DNA from: Aphidius gifuensis
Taxonomy: Eukaryota > Arthropoda > Insecta > Hymenoptera > Braconidae
NCBI RefSeq assembly: GCF_014905175.1
Contig: NC_057788.1
Location: forward strand, 20,802,154-20,866,153
Direction of reading: 5' to 3'
DNA: 64,000 nt
Each line of letters begins with the position of its first letter. Position 1 is the first letter of the stretch. The notes below the pieces were generated by a model. It was not told the origin of the DNA, made no database searches, and worked only from the letters and a program-made list of their open reading frames with translations. The position numbers and the translations under genes were made by a program. Below are positions 55,735-64,000 of the stretch, in pieces.

Positions 55735-57337
55735 ATGGAACAATTTGATAAACATCAGCTTAAAAGAACTAATCAAGAATTGTTTACTGACTCATTTAAT
55801 TTTTGTTGGGAACTTTTAAAAAGAAAAGAATATTATCTCAGTGAACGTGAGACCGATATATTTTCAAGGATGTCAGTAAATTATGGTCAAGACATGTATG
55901 ATGCCATGATGATAATTATAAACAAAATTATAAAATCCGATGAACACAAAGCTGCAGTTGAAAAATCAAAAGTTGAATCAATAAAAATTGTAACAACAAA
56001 AGCCACTCGTAATATAGGTTATGACAATAATTATGATCAGTTAAATCAACAACAACAACACCAACAGCAAGTTGACCAAGTAAACATTGACATTAATGAC
56101 AATCAAGACAAGATGATATTAAAAAAAAAAAATATATTAGTTGATAAAATTCCTTCCAAGATGTTTAAAGCAGGTATGTTGTTAAAATTTTTATTAGATT
56201 GCATTCTTATCCAATATATTTCATTTCCCAGATAACAAAGAAAATAACTATGATGATTCAAGTGATGCTGCAAATATACGAATTGCTTCTTTGAATGGAA
56301 ACTCAATTGAAAAATTACATATGATTAATTTTATTGAAAAGGAAGAAGAATTATTTACAGAACAAAGTATAACCATTAAAGATGAAATGTTGTCAATTAC
56401 AGATGATTCAATTGATGTTGATGAAATAAATAACTCTTACGAACACTCAATGGGACGAGTATTAAAGTCAAATGGGATTTCCAATTTAGTTAATAGTAAA
56501 AATCAAAATTGCTCAAATAAAGTCATTGAGAATGTTGATCATCAACAAAACACAATAATTCGTACTGGCCCACTTGCCTCCAAAAAATATGGTTTTTGTA
56601 CAGAAGAAGATGATGAACTAAGCTGCACCACAGACGAAAATCTTCTTGATGATAATGATGATGATATTAATGATAATAATAGCCTAAATCAAAATGAAAA
56701 TCTTGAAGATGAAATTAAGGTTTATGATGCAATTTCTTTTAAAGAAAAAACACGTGTAGTTAAATTGGCACGCGAACATCCAACTTGGTCAGTAAATATG
56801 ATAAGAGAACACAGTGGATGTAAAAATATTAAAGACCGGTATCAGATTAAAGTGTGGAACAAACAGATTGAACAAGGAGGATCTTTTCGTGAAAAAATGA
56901 ATTTTTTAAATAATTGGGTTATAAATAAGTGCATTGAGAACCAAAAAAAAGGAGAAATAATTACAAATAAAAAAATTAAAGCATGGGGACTTGAAGCAAA
57001 GAAAAATTTTGAACCTATAAAATTTTTAGCAAGTGATAGCTGGTTAAGAATTTTAAAAATAAATAACGACATTACTGGTAAACCAAGTAATCTAAAAATT
57101 AATTGCAACTTGCAAAAAAAAAAATCATTATTATACTCGAAAATTTGTGTTCCCCATAAAATAAAAGTTAAAGTTGTTAATCTTGCAAATGAAAATCCAC
57201 ATTGGAGTTTGGAAATGTTAAGAAAACAAAGTGGTTGTAATAATATTAAAAACATTTGGCAACTTAACAATTGGAAACAGGATGTTAGTAATTTCAATAA
57301 AAAAAGGGCCGCTAATCTTTCCACTGAAAAAAATTGA
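55735..57337 (+). CDS. Array unit 16: three-HTH CENP-B/Tc5-like DNA-binding protein, intact
   Basis: Exons 55735-56173 and 56232-57337 give 514 residues; the 58-nt intron is the shortest and lacks the usual early stop, staying open for about 20 codons. KKKN replaces KKRK before the splice, so the basic motif is weak. IKDE is at 195-198 and the Asp run is short and mixed. HTH1 is at 314-363 (SFKEKTRVVKLAREHPTWSV), the CENP-B-type HTH at 371-431 (AWGLEAKKNFEPIKFLA, WLRILKINNDITGK) and HTH2 at 453-500. It ends NLSTEKN. AATAAA is at 57606. The downstream kilobase is a duplicate of that behind unit 4. All three DNA-binding domains are intact. Confidence 0.85.
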
Positions 57338-58690
57338 AAATTTAAAAATTCAATTCTATTCCAGTGAAATATAAAGATGATGAAGATGAAAATGCACGTT
57401 CAAGTGGAGACAAGGGCAAACGAGGGCGAATTGAAAGACTAAATACGAAGCTGATTTCTGTGGGAAAATTAATTACTCACCAAGTATTTCTTCTGGCTGG
57501 ATCAATCATTTTAAAGTTTTTTTTTTTTTTGTCAATGATCGTTGATCAATCATAACATTTCATCACAACAAAAGTAACAGATTTTATTTACCTAATACTT
57601 TTATGAATAAATGTTTCAATAATTATTATTAATAAATTTATATAATTTATAATTGTTTTGACTATTTTATTTCGACATGTGTTCTTTATTTATCAATAAT
57701 ACTCTTATTAGTTATGATTCATGAATTATGATTCATATTGTTAACACACCTAATTAAAATAAAATATATCAACTGCTTAAAATTAATAACAATTAATATA
57801 ATTAACAACTTGGATAATTAAAGTATGATGATGTTGGACATTTAAGATTTTACTAATTGTCATCAATGACTCATCATCATCATCATCATCATCATCATTG
57901 TCCTTAGAATCTATAAAATTTCGATCAATAATTTTAGCAACAGTAAATGTGAAAAACAAAATTATTATTAAATTCAAAAAATAATAAATATATCGTTGTT
58001 TTTTTTTATTTATATATTTATTTTATTGGATTTCATCCTGACGGAAGTACCAAGTTTTGGTTACATAATTTCAAAAATACTTCTATAAATAAATGTTTAA
58101 CGAATTATTCTTAATAAATTCATATTTTTTTCAAAACAATCGTATATTATTTTCATATGTATTCTTCTATATTCATTTATTATTATACCATGATTAATTC
58201 TTATTGTCTTTAGTATTTGAAAAATTTTGATCAATAATGTCAGCAACAGCAAATCCAAGAAACAAATTATTATTAAATATAGATAATGATAAATATATCT
58301 TTGTTTTTTATGAATAAAAATGTGAATAATAATGAATATTTATACAAGTGTAAAATATAATTTAAAAAGTATTTGAAGTTCAGCTGGCAAGTAATATTTT
58401 GAAAAAAGTGCAAATGATGGTTCAGGTAGTATTGGAGATGAGTTAGATGATACCAAGTCTGTTTGATTTATTTGGAACATCGACAAATACATTCTTAAAA
58501 ATACTACACATGAATTTATTTTTTAATATAATGTTTTTTAAGCAGTTTTATTAATTTTTTTTTATATTTTCTAAAATCAATTTAAAAAAATTTAAGAAAT
58601 ATTTTAAACTGATTGTTTTGTTAACGTCATAAGAACATGATGAGCTGGGCAAGATTTGACAATGTGTTCTTTTTCAATGGAGATTTGTTT
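57338..58690 (+). repeat. Spacer behind unit 16, duplicate of the one behind unit 4
   Basis: Matches 12541-13592 over about 1 kb. It differs by an insertion of 3'-flank-like sequence at about 58020-58290. A reading SANDGSGSIGDELDDTKSV before TGA (about 58407-58463, first residues approximate) matches the ones at 13310 and 52592. No complete gene. Confidence 0.7.
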
Positions 58691-58887
58691 CCCTGGTGGA
58701 AATAATTTCTCTGTAAAATTCCGGAAAGCTCCGTATCGCTCTGGAATTGGCCCATTAAAATCTTTTGGTCGTTTATTTTCCTTCATTTTACACAGTAATT
58801 CTAGTATTTTGGAATTGCTACGGATTTCTCGTATTTTTCCGAATTTTTTCGAAGTGATCCAATTCCGTAGAAATATTTCCACCAGGG
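58691..58887. mobile_element. CCCTGGTGG foldback element (copy c)
   Basis: Inverted ends CCCTGGTGGAAATAATTTC and AAATATTTCCACCAGGG. Body near-identical to copy b at 14080 except for a short deletion before the right end. Confidence 0.75.
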
Positions 58888-59505
58888 TTTTAAAACAAGA
58901 ATCACAGTAAAAATCATGAAAGGTGAATATCAAGAAATTTTTTAGGTTACCATCAGAGCTCTTTATTTTATCCTTATGAGATTTCTGTGTCCCAGTATAG
59001 AAATCATATATATCGGCAGCTATTTTTCATACCGACCTCAATAAAATAATTTTTCACCATTTACATCTTTCAGCTTTTATACATTTTCAGTTTCTTTAAA
59101 AAAGTATTTCATAATAAACAATTATCCGTGTAATAGCTGTTTATAATTTTATTGAATCCAGCTTTTCAAAAATTATAATTTAAGCCAGTCTTATATATTT
59201 CTATTTAATTTTTTAATTTTTAAATATTTTTTTATTTAATATTTTTTTTTGGTCATAATTTCTAACCATAATACTTTTAGCATTTTAAAACTTTCCATTA
59301 TATCTTTATTTGTAATTAATGTAATTAATTTATTATGAATATTTTTATTATAATTTTTACTATTTTATTTATTTCAAAGTTTAGTAAAATATCAATTTAA
59401 TGTTTTCAATTTTAATGGAAACTTACTTTCTGTCAATTTACGGTTTATACGATTTACTATTCTTAACATTCCAAGTGGGCTAAATGACCGGGAGCGGCTT
59501 GCTCT
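58888..59505. other. AT-rich spacer, nothing identified
   Basis: No array flank words, inverted repeats or open readings of interest until the promoter segment of unit 17 at about 59505 (GGCTTGCTCTGGCCGGTTTC). Confidence 0.5.
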
Positions 59506-59800
59506 GGCCGGTTTCGGCTTATTCAGTCTTATTCGTTTATTTAGAGCGTTTAGAGTTTCATTTATTAAAAATTCTTCAACTTGACTTCAAGTATAAAACA
59601 ACATTAAGAACATTGTAAACATTGCGAATACAACAATCAAAAACTACATAGATTAAAAAAACAAGTTTAAGTTTCTCCTTATTAGTTTCATATGTTTTAT
59701 TATTAAACAACCTTCAAGTATAAAACAACAATAAAAACATTGTAAACATTGCAAATAGAACAATAAAAAACTACATAACTTAAAAAAACAAGTTTGGAAT
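59505..59800 (+). promoter_or_regulatory. Duplicated promoter of unit 17
   Basis: The promoter-plus-leader segment is present twice head to tail. TATAAA is at 59592-59597 and 59719-59724, each preceded by CTTCAAG and followed by AACA(A/T)TAA and the CATTGTAAACATTGC leader. The second copy starts at TTTCTCCTTATTAGTTTCAT (about 59671). Confidence 0.75.
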
Positions 59801-59974
59801 ATATTCATTAATAAAATGGCACAATTTGATATACATCAGCTTGAGATAACTGATCGAAAATTGTTTACTGATTCTTTTAATTTTTGTTGGGAACTTTTTT
59901 AAAAAAAACAATATTATCTCAGTGAACGTGAGACTAATATATTTTCAAAGTTGTCATTCAATTATGGTCATGAC

Positions 59975-61509
59975 CAAAGCCAGGATGTTCGTCGGCGAAA
60001 CTGGTCGGCTGAGGGTGCCATGGTTACTAGTAACTTAGTTTGTTTATTTTGGTTTATTTAAAAAAAAAAAACAGATATACGAGTTTAATTAGTACGAATG
60101 AATTATGGCCGGTTGTTTTTTTTTTTTTTTTTCATAAATTTTATTAACTCCGAGAGATGTCGTTAAATGTCTTTTATTTCACAGTCAATAATATATTTTA
60201 TCAAATAAATTCAAATATAGATATATAACCCTGGTTGATAAAATGTTCGGACTTAATTTTTTTTTTTTATTTAGACAGAAATTTAAACATTTGTTTAAAC
60301 ATTTAATTCAACATTTTTTTAAACAATAAATTTAACATTCTTTTAAACAATAAAACCTTTACCTGAAAATAATCCATTTTTTGGATTAAAAAAATACATA
60401 TTAAAAAATACACTTTTTCATAGAACTTTTTCTAGAACTTTTTTGAGAATTTTTTCTAGAAGTATTTTGAGAACTTTTTTTAGAACTTTATTTAGAACTA
60501 TTTTGAGAACTATTATGAGAACTTTTTTTAGAATTTTTTTGAGAATTTTTTCTAGAACTTTTCTTAGAACTTTATTTAGAACTATTATGAGAACTTTTTT
60601 TAGAATTTTTTTGAGAACTTTTTTTAGAACTTTTTTGAGAATTTTTTCTAGAACTTTTTCTAGAAATATTTTAAGGACTTTTTTGAGAATTTTTTCTAGA
60701 AATATTTTGAGAACTTTTTCTAGAATTTTTTGTAGAAATTTTCTTAGAACTTTTTCTAGAATTTTTTTGAGAACTATTATGAGAACTTTTTTTAGAATTT
60801 TTTTGAGAACTTTTTCTAGAACTTTATTTAGAATTTTTTCTAGAACTTTTTTGAGAATTTTTTCTAGAACTTTTTTTAGAAATATTTTAAGGACTTTTTT
60901 GAGAATTTTTTCTAGAAATATTTTGAGAACTTTTTTTAGAACTTTTTCTAGAATTTTTTGTCGAAATTTTCTTAGAACTTTTTCTAGTAAAAGTAGTAGT
61001 GTAATTTTTGTTTAAAAAGTCTTTGAAATTTTTGTTGAATTTATTGTTTAAATAACATTATTTTTACACTAATAAAAATATTAAAAATTAACACTCTTTT
61101 ATTTTAACAGAAAATATAGTTTAAAAAAGTTATTTTTTTATAAAGCGTTGTTAAATTAAATTATTTAAATACTTACTTTTTTTTTCTTGATATAAATTCT
61201 AAAAAATATGCATAAATAAATTAAACACAAAAAAAAAAAATTAAGTCCGAACATTTTATCAACCAGGGTTATATATCTACATTTGAATTCATTTTATCAA
61301 TATGATATATATTTGAATGTGAAATAAAAGACATTTGATGACATCTCTCGGAGTTAATAAAATTTATGAAAAAAAAAAAAAAACGGCCATAGTTTATTCG
61401 TACTAATTGAACTTGTAAGTGTTTTTTTTTTTTTAAATAAACAAACTAAGTTACTAGTAACCATGGCACCCTCAGCCGACCAGTTTCGCCGACGAACATC
61501 CTGGCTTTG
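59975..61509. mobile_element. hAT-type foldback element, 1535 bp (CAAAGCCAGG family)
   Basis: Ends CAAAGCCAGGATGTTCGTC / GACGAACATCCTGGCTTTG with the 8-bp duplication GTCATGAC (59967-59974, 61510-61517). Arms of about 290 bp are inverted copies, including ACCCTGGTTGATAAAATGTT. Between them lies about 560 bp of a degenerate 12-bp-type repeat. The duplication lies within the coding sequence of exon 1 of unit 17. Confidence 0.92.
60410..60990 (+). repeat. Degenerate short tandem repeat inside the foldback element
   Basis: About 45 units of variations on GAACTTTTTCTA and GAATTTTTTTGA. Because the period stays a multiple of three, a 190-codon frame of Arg-Thr-Phe / Arg-Ile-Phe repeats survives. 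I do not regard it as a gene. Confidence 0.85.
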
Positions 61510-61975
61510 GTCATGACATGTATGAAGCCATGATGATAATTATGAACAAAATTATAAAATCCAATGAACACCAAGTTGCAGTTAAAAAATCAAAAGTTGG
61601 ATCAATAAGAAGTGTTGCAGCAAAAGCCACTCGTGACACAGGTTATGATGATAATTATGATCAATTGAATCAACAACAACAACAAAAACAAGTTGACCAA
61701 GTGAACATTGACGTCAACAACAGTCAAGACACGATGATATCAAAAAAAAGAAAAAAACTAGTTGATGAAATTCATTCCAAGAAGATACTCAAAAAAGGTA
61801 TGTTTCAAATGACGTTAATAATTTTCTTAAATTGTAATTTGATTCAATTTATTTTATTTTTTAGATATCAAAAAAAATAACTTTGATGACTCAAGTAATG
61901 CTAAAAATATACAAACTCCTTCGTCGAAAAATACAAGTTCAAGTAGAAGCAGATGCAAACGAGGTCAAATTTGAA

Positions 61976-62692
61976 GATCAAATACAAACTACGAAGTAGA
62001 TAATGTTGGAAAATTAATTACTCACTAATTATTTTTACTGGTTGATAATTATTGTCGATCAATCATTGGACTTTATCACAACAAAAGTAACAAATTCTTC
62101 TATATCAATTATTCACACATTCTAATTCATTAATAATAATTTATTAATACTTAATATATTCTTAATTATTGAAATAATCTTAATTAATATATTCTTCTAT
62201 ATTTATTGATGATAACACGTTTAATTAGAATAGAATACATAAACTGTCTGAAGATAAAAATAATTAATAAAATGAACAACTTGATTATTTTTACTTTAAG
62301 TATGGTGAAGTTGGACATTTACGATATCATCATGCATCATCATCATCGTCATTATTATCCTTATTATTGTATGTTGTATTTAAAATATTTAGATCAATAA
62401 TTTTAGCCATAGTAAATCTAAAAAGGAAAATTATTATCAAATTAAAACAATGATAAACATGTCTTGGTTTTTTATGACAAAAATGTAAAAAACTTATTTT
62501 ATTGATAATAAAAAAATAAAAAATAATAGTCTAATTTTTTAAATGAATTTAAATGTACAATTGTTGTCATGTGGTCAAATGAAAATGCGTAATTATAAGT
62601 CTGTTCATAGTTTACATGAAAACAGTCGCGACACTCTCTGGCCGGTTTCTCCTTATTAGTTTTATGTTCCATTTATTAAAAAATCCTTCAAG
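61976..62692 (+). repeat. Spacer between units 17 and 18
   Basis: 3' flank then upstream block with CAGTCGCGACACTCTCTGGC at about 62621 and TTTCTCCTTATTAGTTTTAT at about 62646, uninterrupted. No other gene. Confidence 0.65.
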
Positions 62693-62698
62693 TATAAA
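62693..62698 (+). promoter_or_regulatory. TATA box of unit 18
   Basis: TATAAA in CTTCAAGTATAAAACAACAA, only 73 bp before the ATG because the leader is shortened (CATTGCTAATACAACAATCA). Confidence 0.7.
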
Positions 62699-62765
62699 AC
62701 AACAATAAACATTGCTAATACAACAATCAAAAACTACATAGACAGAAATAATATTCAGTAATGAG

Positions 62766-64000
62766 ATGGCACAATTTGATAAACATCAGCTTGAGAAAAC
62801 TGATCAACAATTGTTTACCGCTTCATTTAATGTTTGTTGGGAACTTTTGAAAAGAAAAGAATATTATCTTAGTGAACGTGAGACCGAAACATTTTCAAAG
62901 TTGTCATTGATATATGGTCATGACATGTATGATGCCATGATGATAATTATTAACAAAATTATAAAATCCAATGAACACAAAGTTGCAGTTGAAAAATCAA
63001 AAGTTGAATCAATAAAAATTGTAACAGCAGAAGCTACTGGTGACTCAGGTTATGATGATAATTCTGATCGATTGGATCAACAACAACAACAAGTTGACAA
63101 AGTGAACATTGACATCAACAAGATTGATGACAACATGATATTAAAGAAAAGAAAAATATCAGCTGATGGAATTCATTCCAAGAAGATGTTTAAAGCAGGT
63201 ATATTAAAAATGTTGTTAATATTTTCATTAAATTGTATCTTTACTCAATTTATTTTATTTTTAGATAACAAAAAAAATAACTGTGATGATTCAAGTAATG
63301 CTAAAAATATACAAATTATTTCTTTAAATGAAAACTTAATTGAAAAATTAAATATGATTGATTTTATTGAAAAGGAAGAACAATTATTTACAGAACAAAG
63401 TATAACCATTAAAGATGAAATGTTGCCAGTTACAGATGATTCAATTGATGTTGATAAAATAAATAACTTGGACAATCACTCAATTGGACTCGAAATAAAG
63501 TCGAATGGAATTTCCAATTTATTTAATGGTAATAATCAAAGTTGCTCAAATAAAGTCATTGAGAATAGTAATCATCGAAAAAACACAAGAATTAGTACTG
63601 GATCACTTGCTTGTAAAAAATATAGTGTTTATACAGAAGAAGATGATGAACTAAGCTCTACCGCAGACGAAAATCATCTCGATGATGATTATGATGATTA
63701 TGATGATGATCATGATAATGATGATAATAATAACTTAAATCAAAATGAAAAAATTAAAGTAACTGATGAAATTTCTTTCAACGAAAGAGCACGTGTAATT
63801 AAATTGGCATTAGAAAATCCAACTTGGTCATTCCGTATGCTAAGAAAACACAGTGGATGTAAAACTATCAGAAAACGCTGTCAACTTGAACGTTGGAAAA
63901 AACAGATTGAACAAGGAGGATCTCCTCGTGAAAAAAATAACTTGGTAAATGACTGGGTAATAAATAAGTGCATTGAGAACCAAAAAAAAGGAGAAATACT
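62766..64000 (+). CDS. Array unit 18: three-HTH family member, cut by the window edge
   Basis: Exon 1 is 62766-63198 (MAQFDKHQLEK; FNVCWELLKRKEYYL; short Gln run; KKRK-like KKRKISAD). Exon 2 starts at 63265 and is open to the end of the window. The 66-nt intron is a multiple of three and contains no stop, so an unspliced transcript would still give one continuous protein, unlike other units. IKDE is in the linker. The acidic run includes Tyr and His. HTH1 is present (SFNERARVIKLALENPTWSF) and the CENP-B-type domain begins (NDWVINKCIENQKKGEI) at the edge. No lesion is seen in the part available. Confidence 0.8.
   Translation, partial: MAQFDKHQLEKTDQQLFTASFNVCWELLKRKEYYLSERETETFSKLSLIYGHDMYDAMMIIINKIIKSNEHKVAVEKSKVESIKIVTAEATGDSGYDDNSDRLDQQQQQVDKVNIDINKIDDNMILKKRKISADGIHSKKMFKAGILKMLLIFSLNCIFTQFILFLDNKKNNCDDSSNAKNIQIISLNENLIEKLNMIDFIEKEEQLFTEQSITIKDEMLPVTDDSIDVDKINNLDNHSIGLEIKSNGISNLFNGNNQSCSNKVIENSNHRKNTRISTGSLACKKYSVYTEEDDELSSTADENHLDDDYDDYDDDHDNDDNNNLNQNEKIKVTDEISFNERARVIKLALENPTWSFRMLRKHSGCKTIRKRCQLERWKKQIEQGGSPREKNNLVNDWVINKCIENQKKGEI

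Larger units (their letters stand above)
59816..61975 (+). pseudogene. Array unit 17: exon 1 split by a foldback element, exon 2 deleted
   Basis: Exon 1 starts at 59816 (MAQFDIHQLE). A stop at 59900-59902 (WELF then TAA) comes from a T gain before the Lys codons. The 59975-61509 element is inserted between the codons of YGHDMY. Exon 1 resumes at 61510 and ends at 61797 (SKKILKKG). Exon 2 (from 61865) covers only its first 20 or so codons before joining the distal 3' end (SSSRSRCKRGQI, TGA at about 61973); all three HTH domains are deleted. Confidence 0.85.

Noticed and set aside
1304..64000. Idea that the array is an integrated polydnavirus segment of a parasitoid wasp
   Set aside because: Two-exon families in AT-rich wasp DNA invite the thought, but no known polydnavirus gene family, signal peptide or excision motif was recognised; the proteins look nuclear and DNA-binding.

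Overview
The window is strongly AT-rich eukaryotic DNA. Genes have short GT-AG introns, TATAAA-type promoters and AATAAA poly(A) signals, and the spacers are full of miniature inverted-repeat elements. This fits an insect with an AT-rich genome. A parasitoid wasp is my guess, but nothing in the window proves the taxon.

Nearly all coding sequence belongs to one family arranged as a head-to-tail array on the + strand: 18 recognisable units, roughly one per 2-5 kb, plus tail remnants. A complete gene has two exons. Exon 1 encodes a conserved helical N-terminus of about 75 residues that I do not recognise, a variable Gln run and a basic KKRK motif. A phase-1 intron of 58-73 nt follows. Exon 2 encodes an acidic linker with an IKDE motif, an Asp run of variable length, a helix-turn-helix (HTH1), a CENP-B/Tc5-type HTH domain and a second copy of the first HTH (HTH2). 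No DDE nuclease domain is present. The family therefore looks like transposase-type DNA-binding domains taken over as nuclear, probably transcription-factor-like or chromatin, proteins and amplified in place. Units 2, 4, 5, 9, 14 and 16 are intact. Unit 18 is intact up to the window edge. Units 7, 11 and 15 are open but end early in HTH2. Units 1, 3, 6, 8, 10, 12, 13 and 17 are broken by stops, frameshifts, deletions, fusions or insertions.

Layout: 1-1288 AT-rich spacer; 1289-2620 unit 1 (orphan exon 2); 2620-5300 repeat fragment, LRR pseudogene on the minus strand split by a hAT-like element, CCCTGG foldback; 5500-12540 units 2-4; 12541-15130 spacer with three miniature elements; 15296-20626 units 5 and 6, LRR remnant and a Mutator-like foldback; 20700-24370 LRR remnant, a 1.65 kb ACACGG element and a hAT-like element; 24482-27600 units 7 and 8; 27600-32190 foreign block (foldback, decayed minus-strand gene, long featureless AT stretch, 130-bp tandem repeat); 32190-38000 units 9 and 10; 38340-40740 LRR end fragment and composite hAT-like insertion; 40882-48540 units 11-13; 50504-57337 units 14-16; 57340-62700 duplicated spacer and unit 17 split by a 1.5 kb foldback; 62766-64000 unit 18.

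The units recombine with each other (mosaics, tail-to-head fusions, shared flanks). Mobile elements with 8-bp target duplications repeatedly hit the same promoter segment. The array is best read as a young, fast-turning gene cluster under birth and death.
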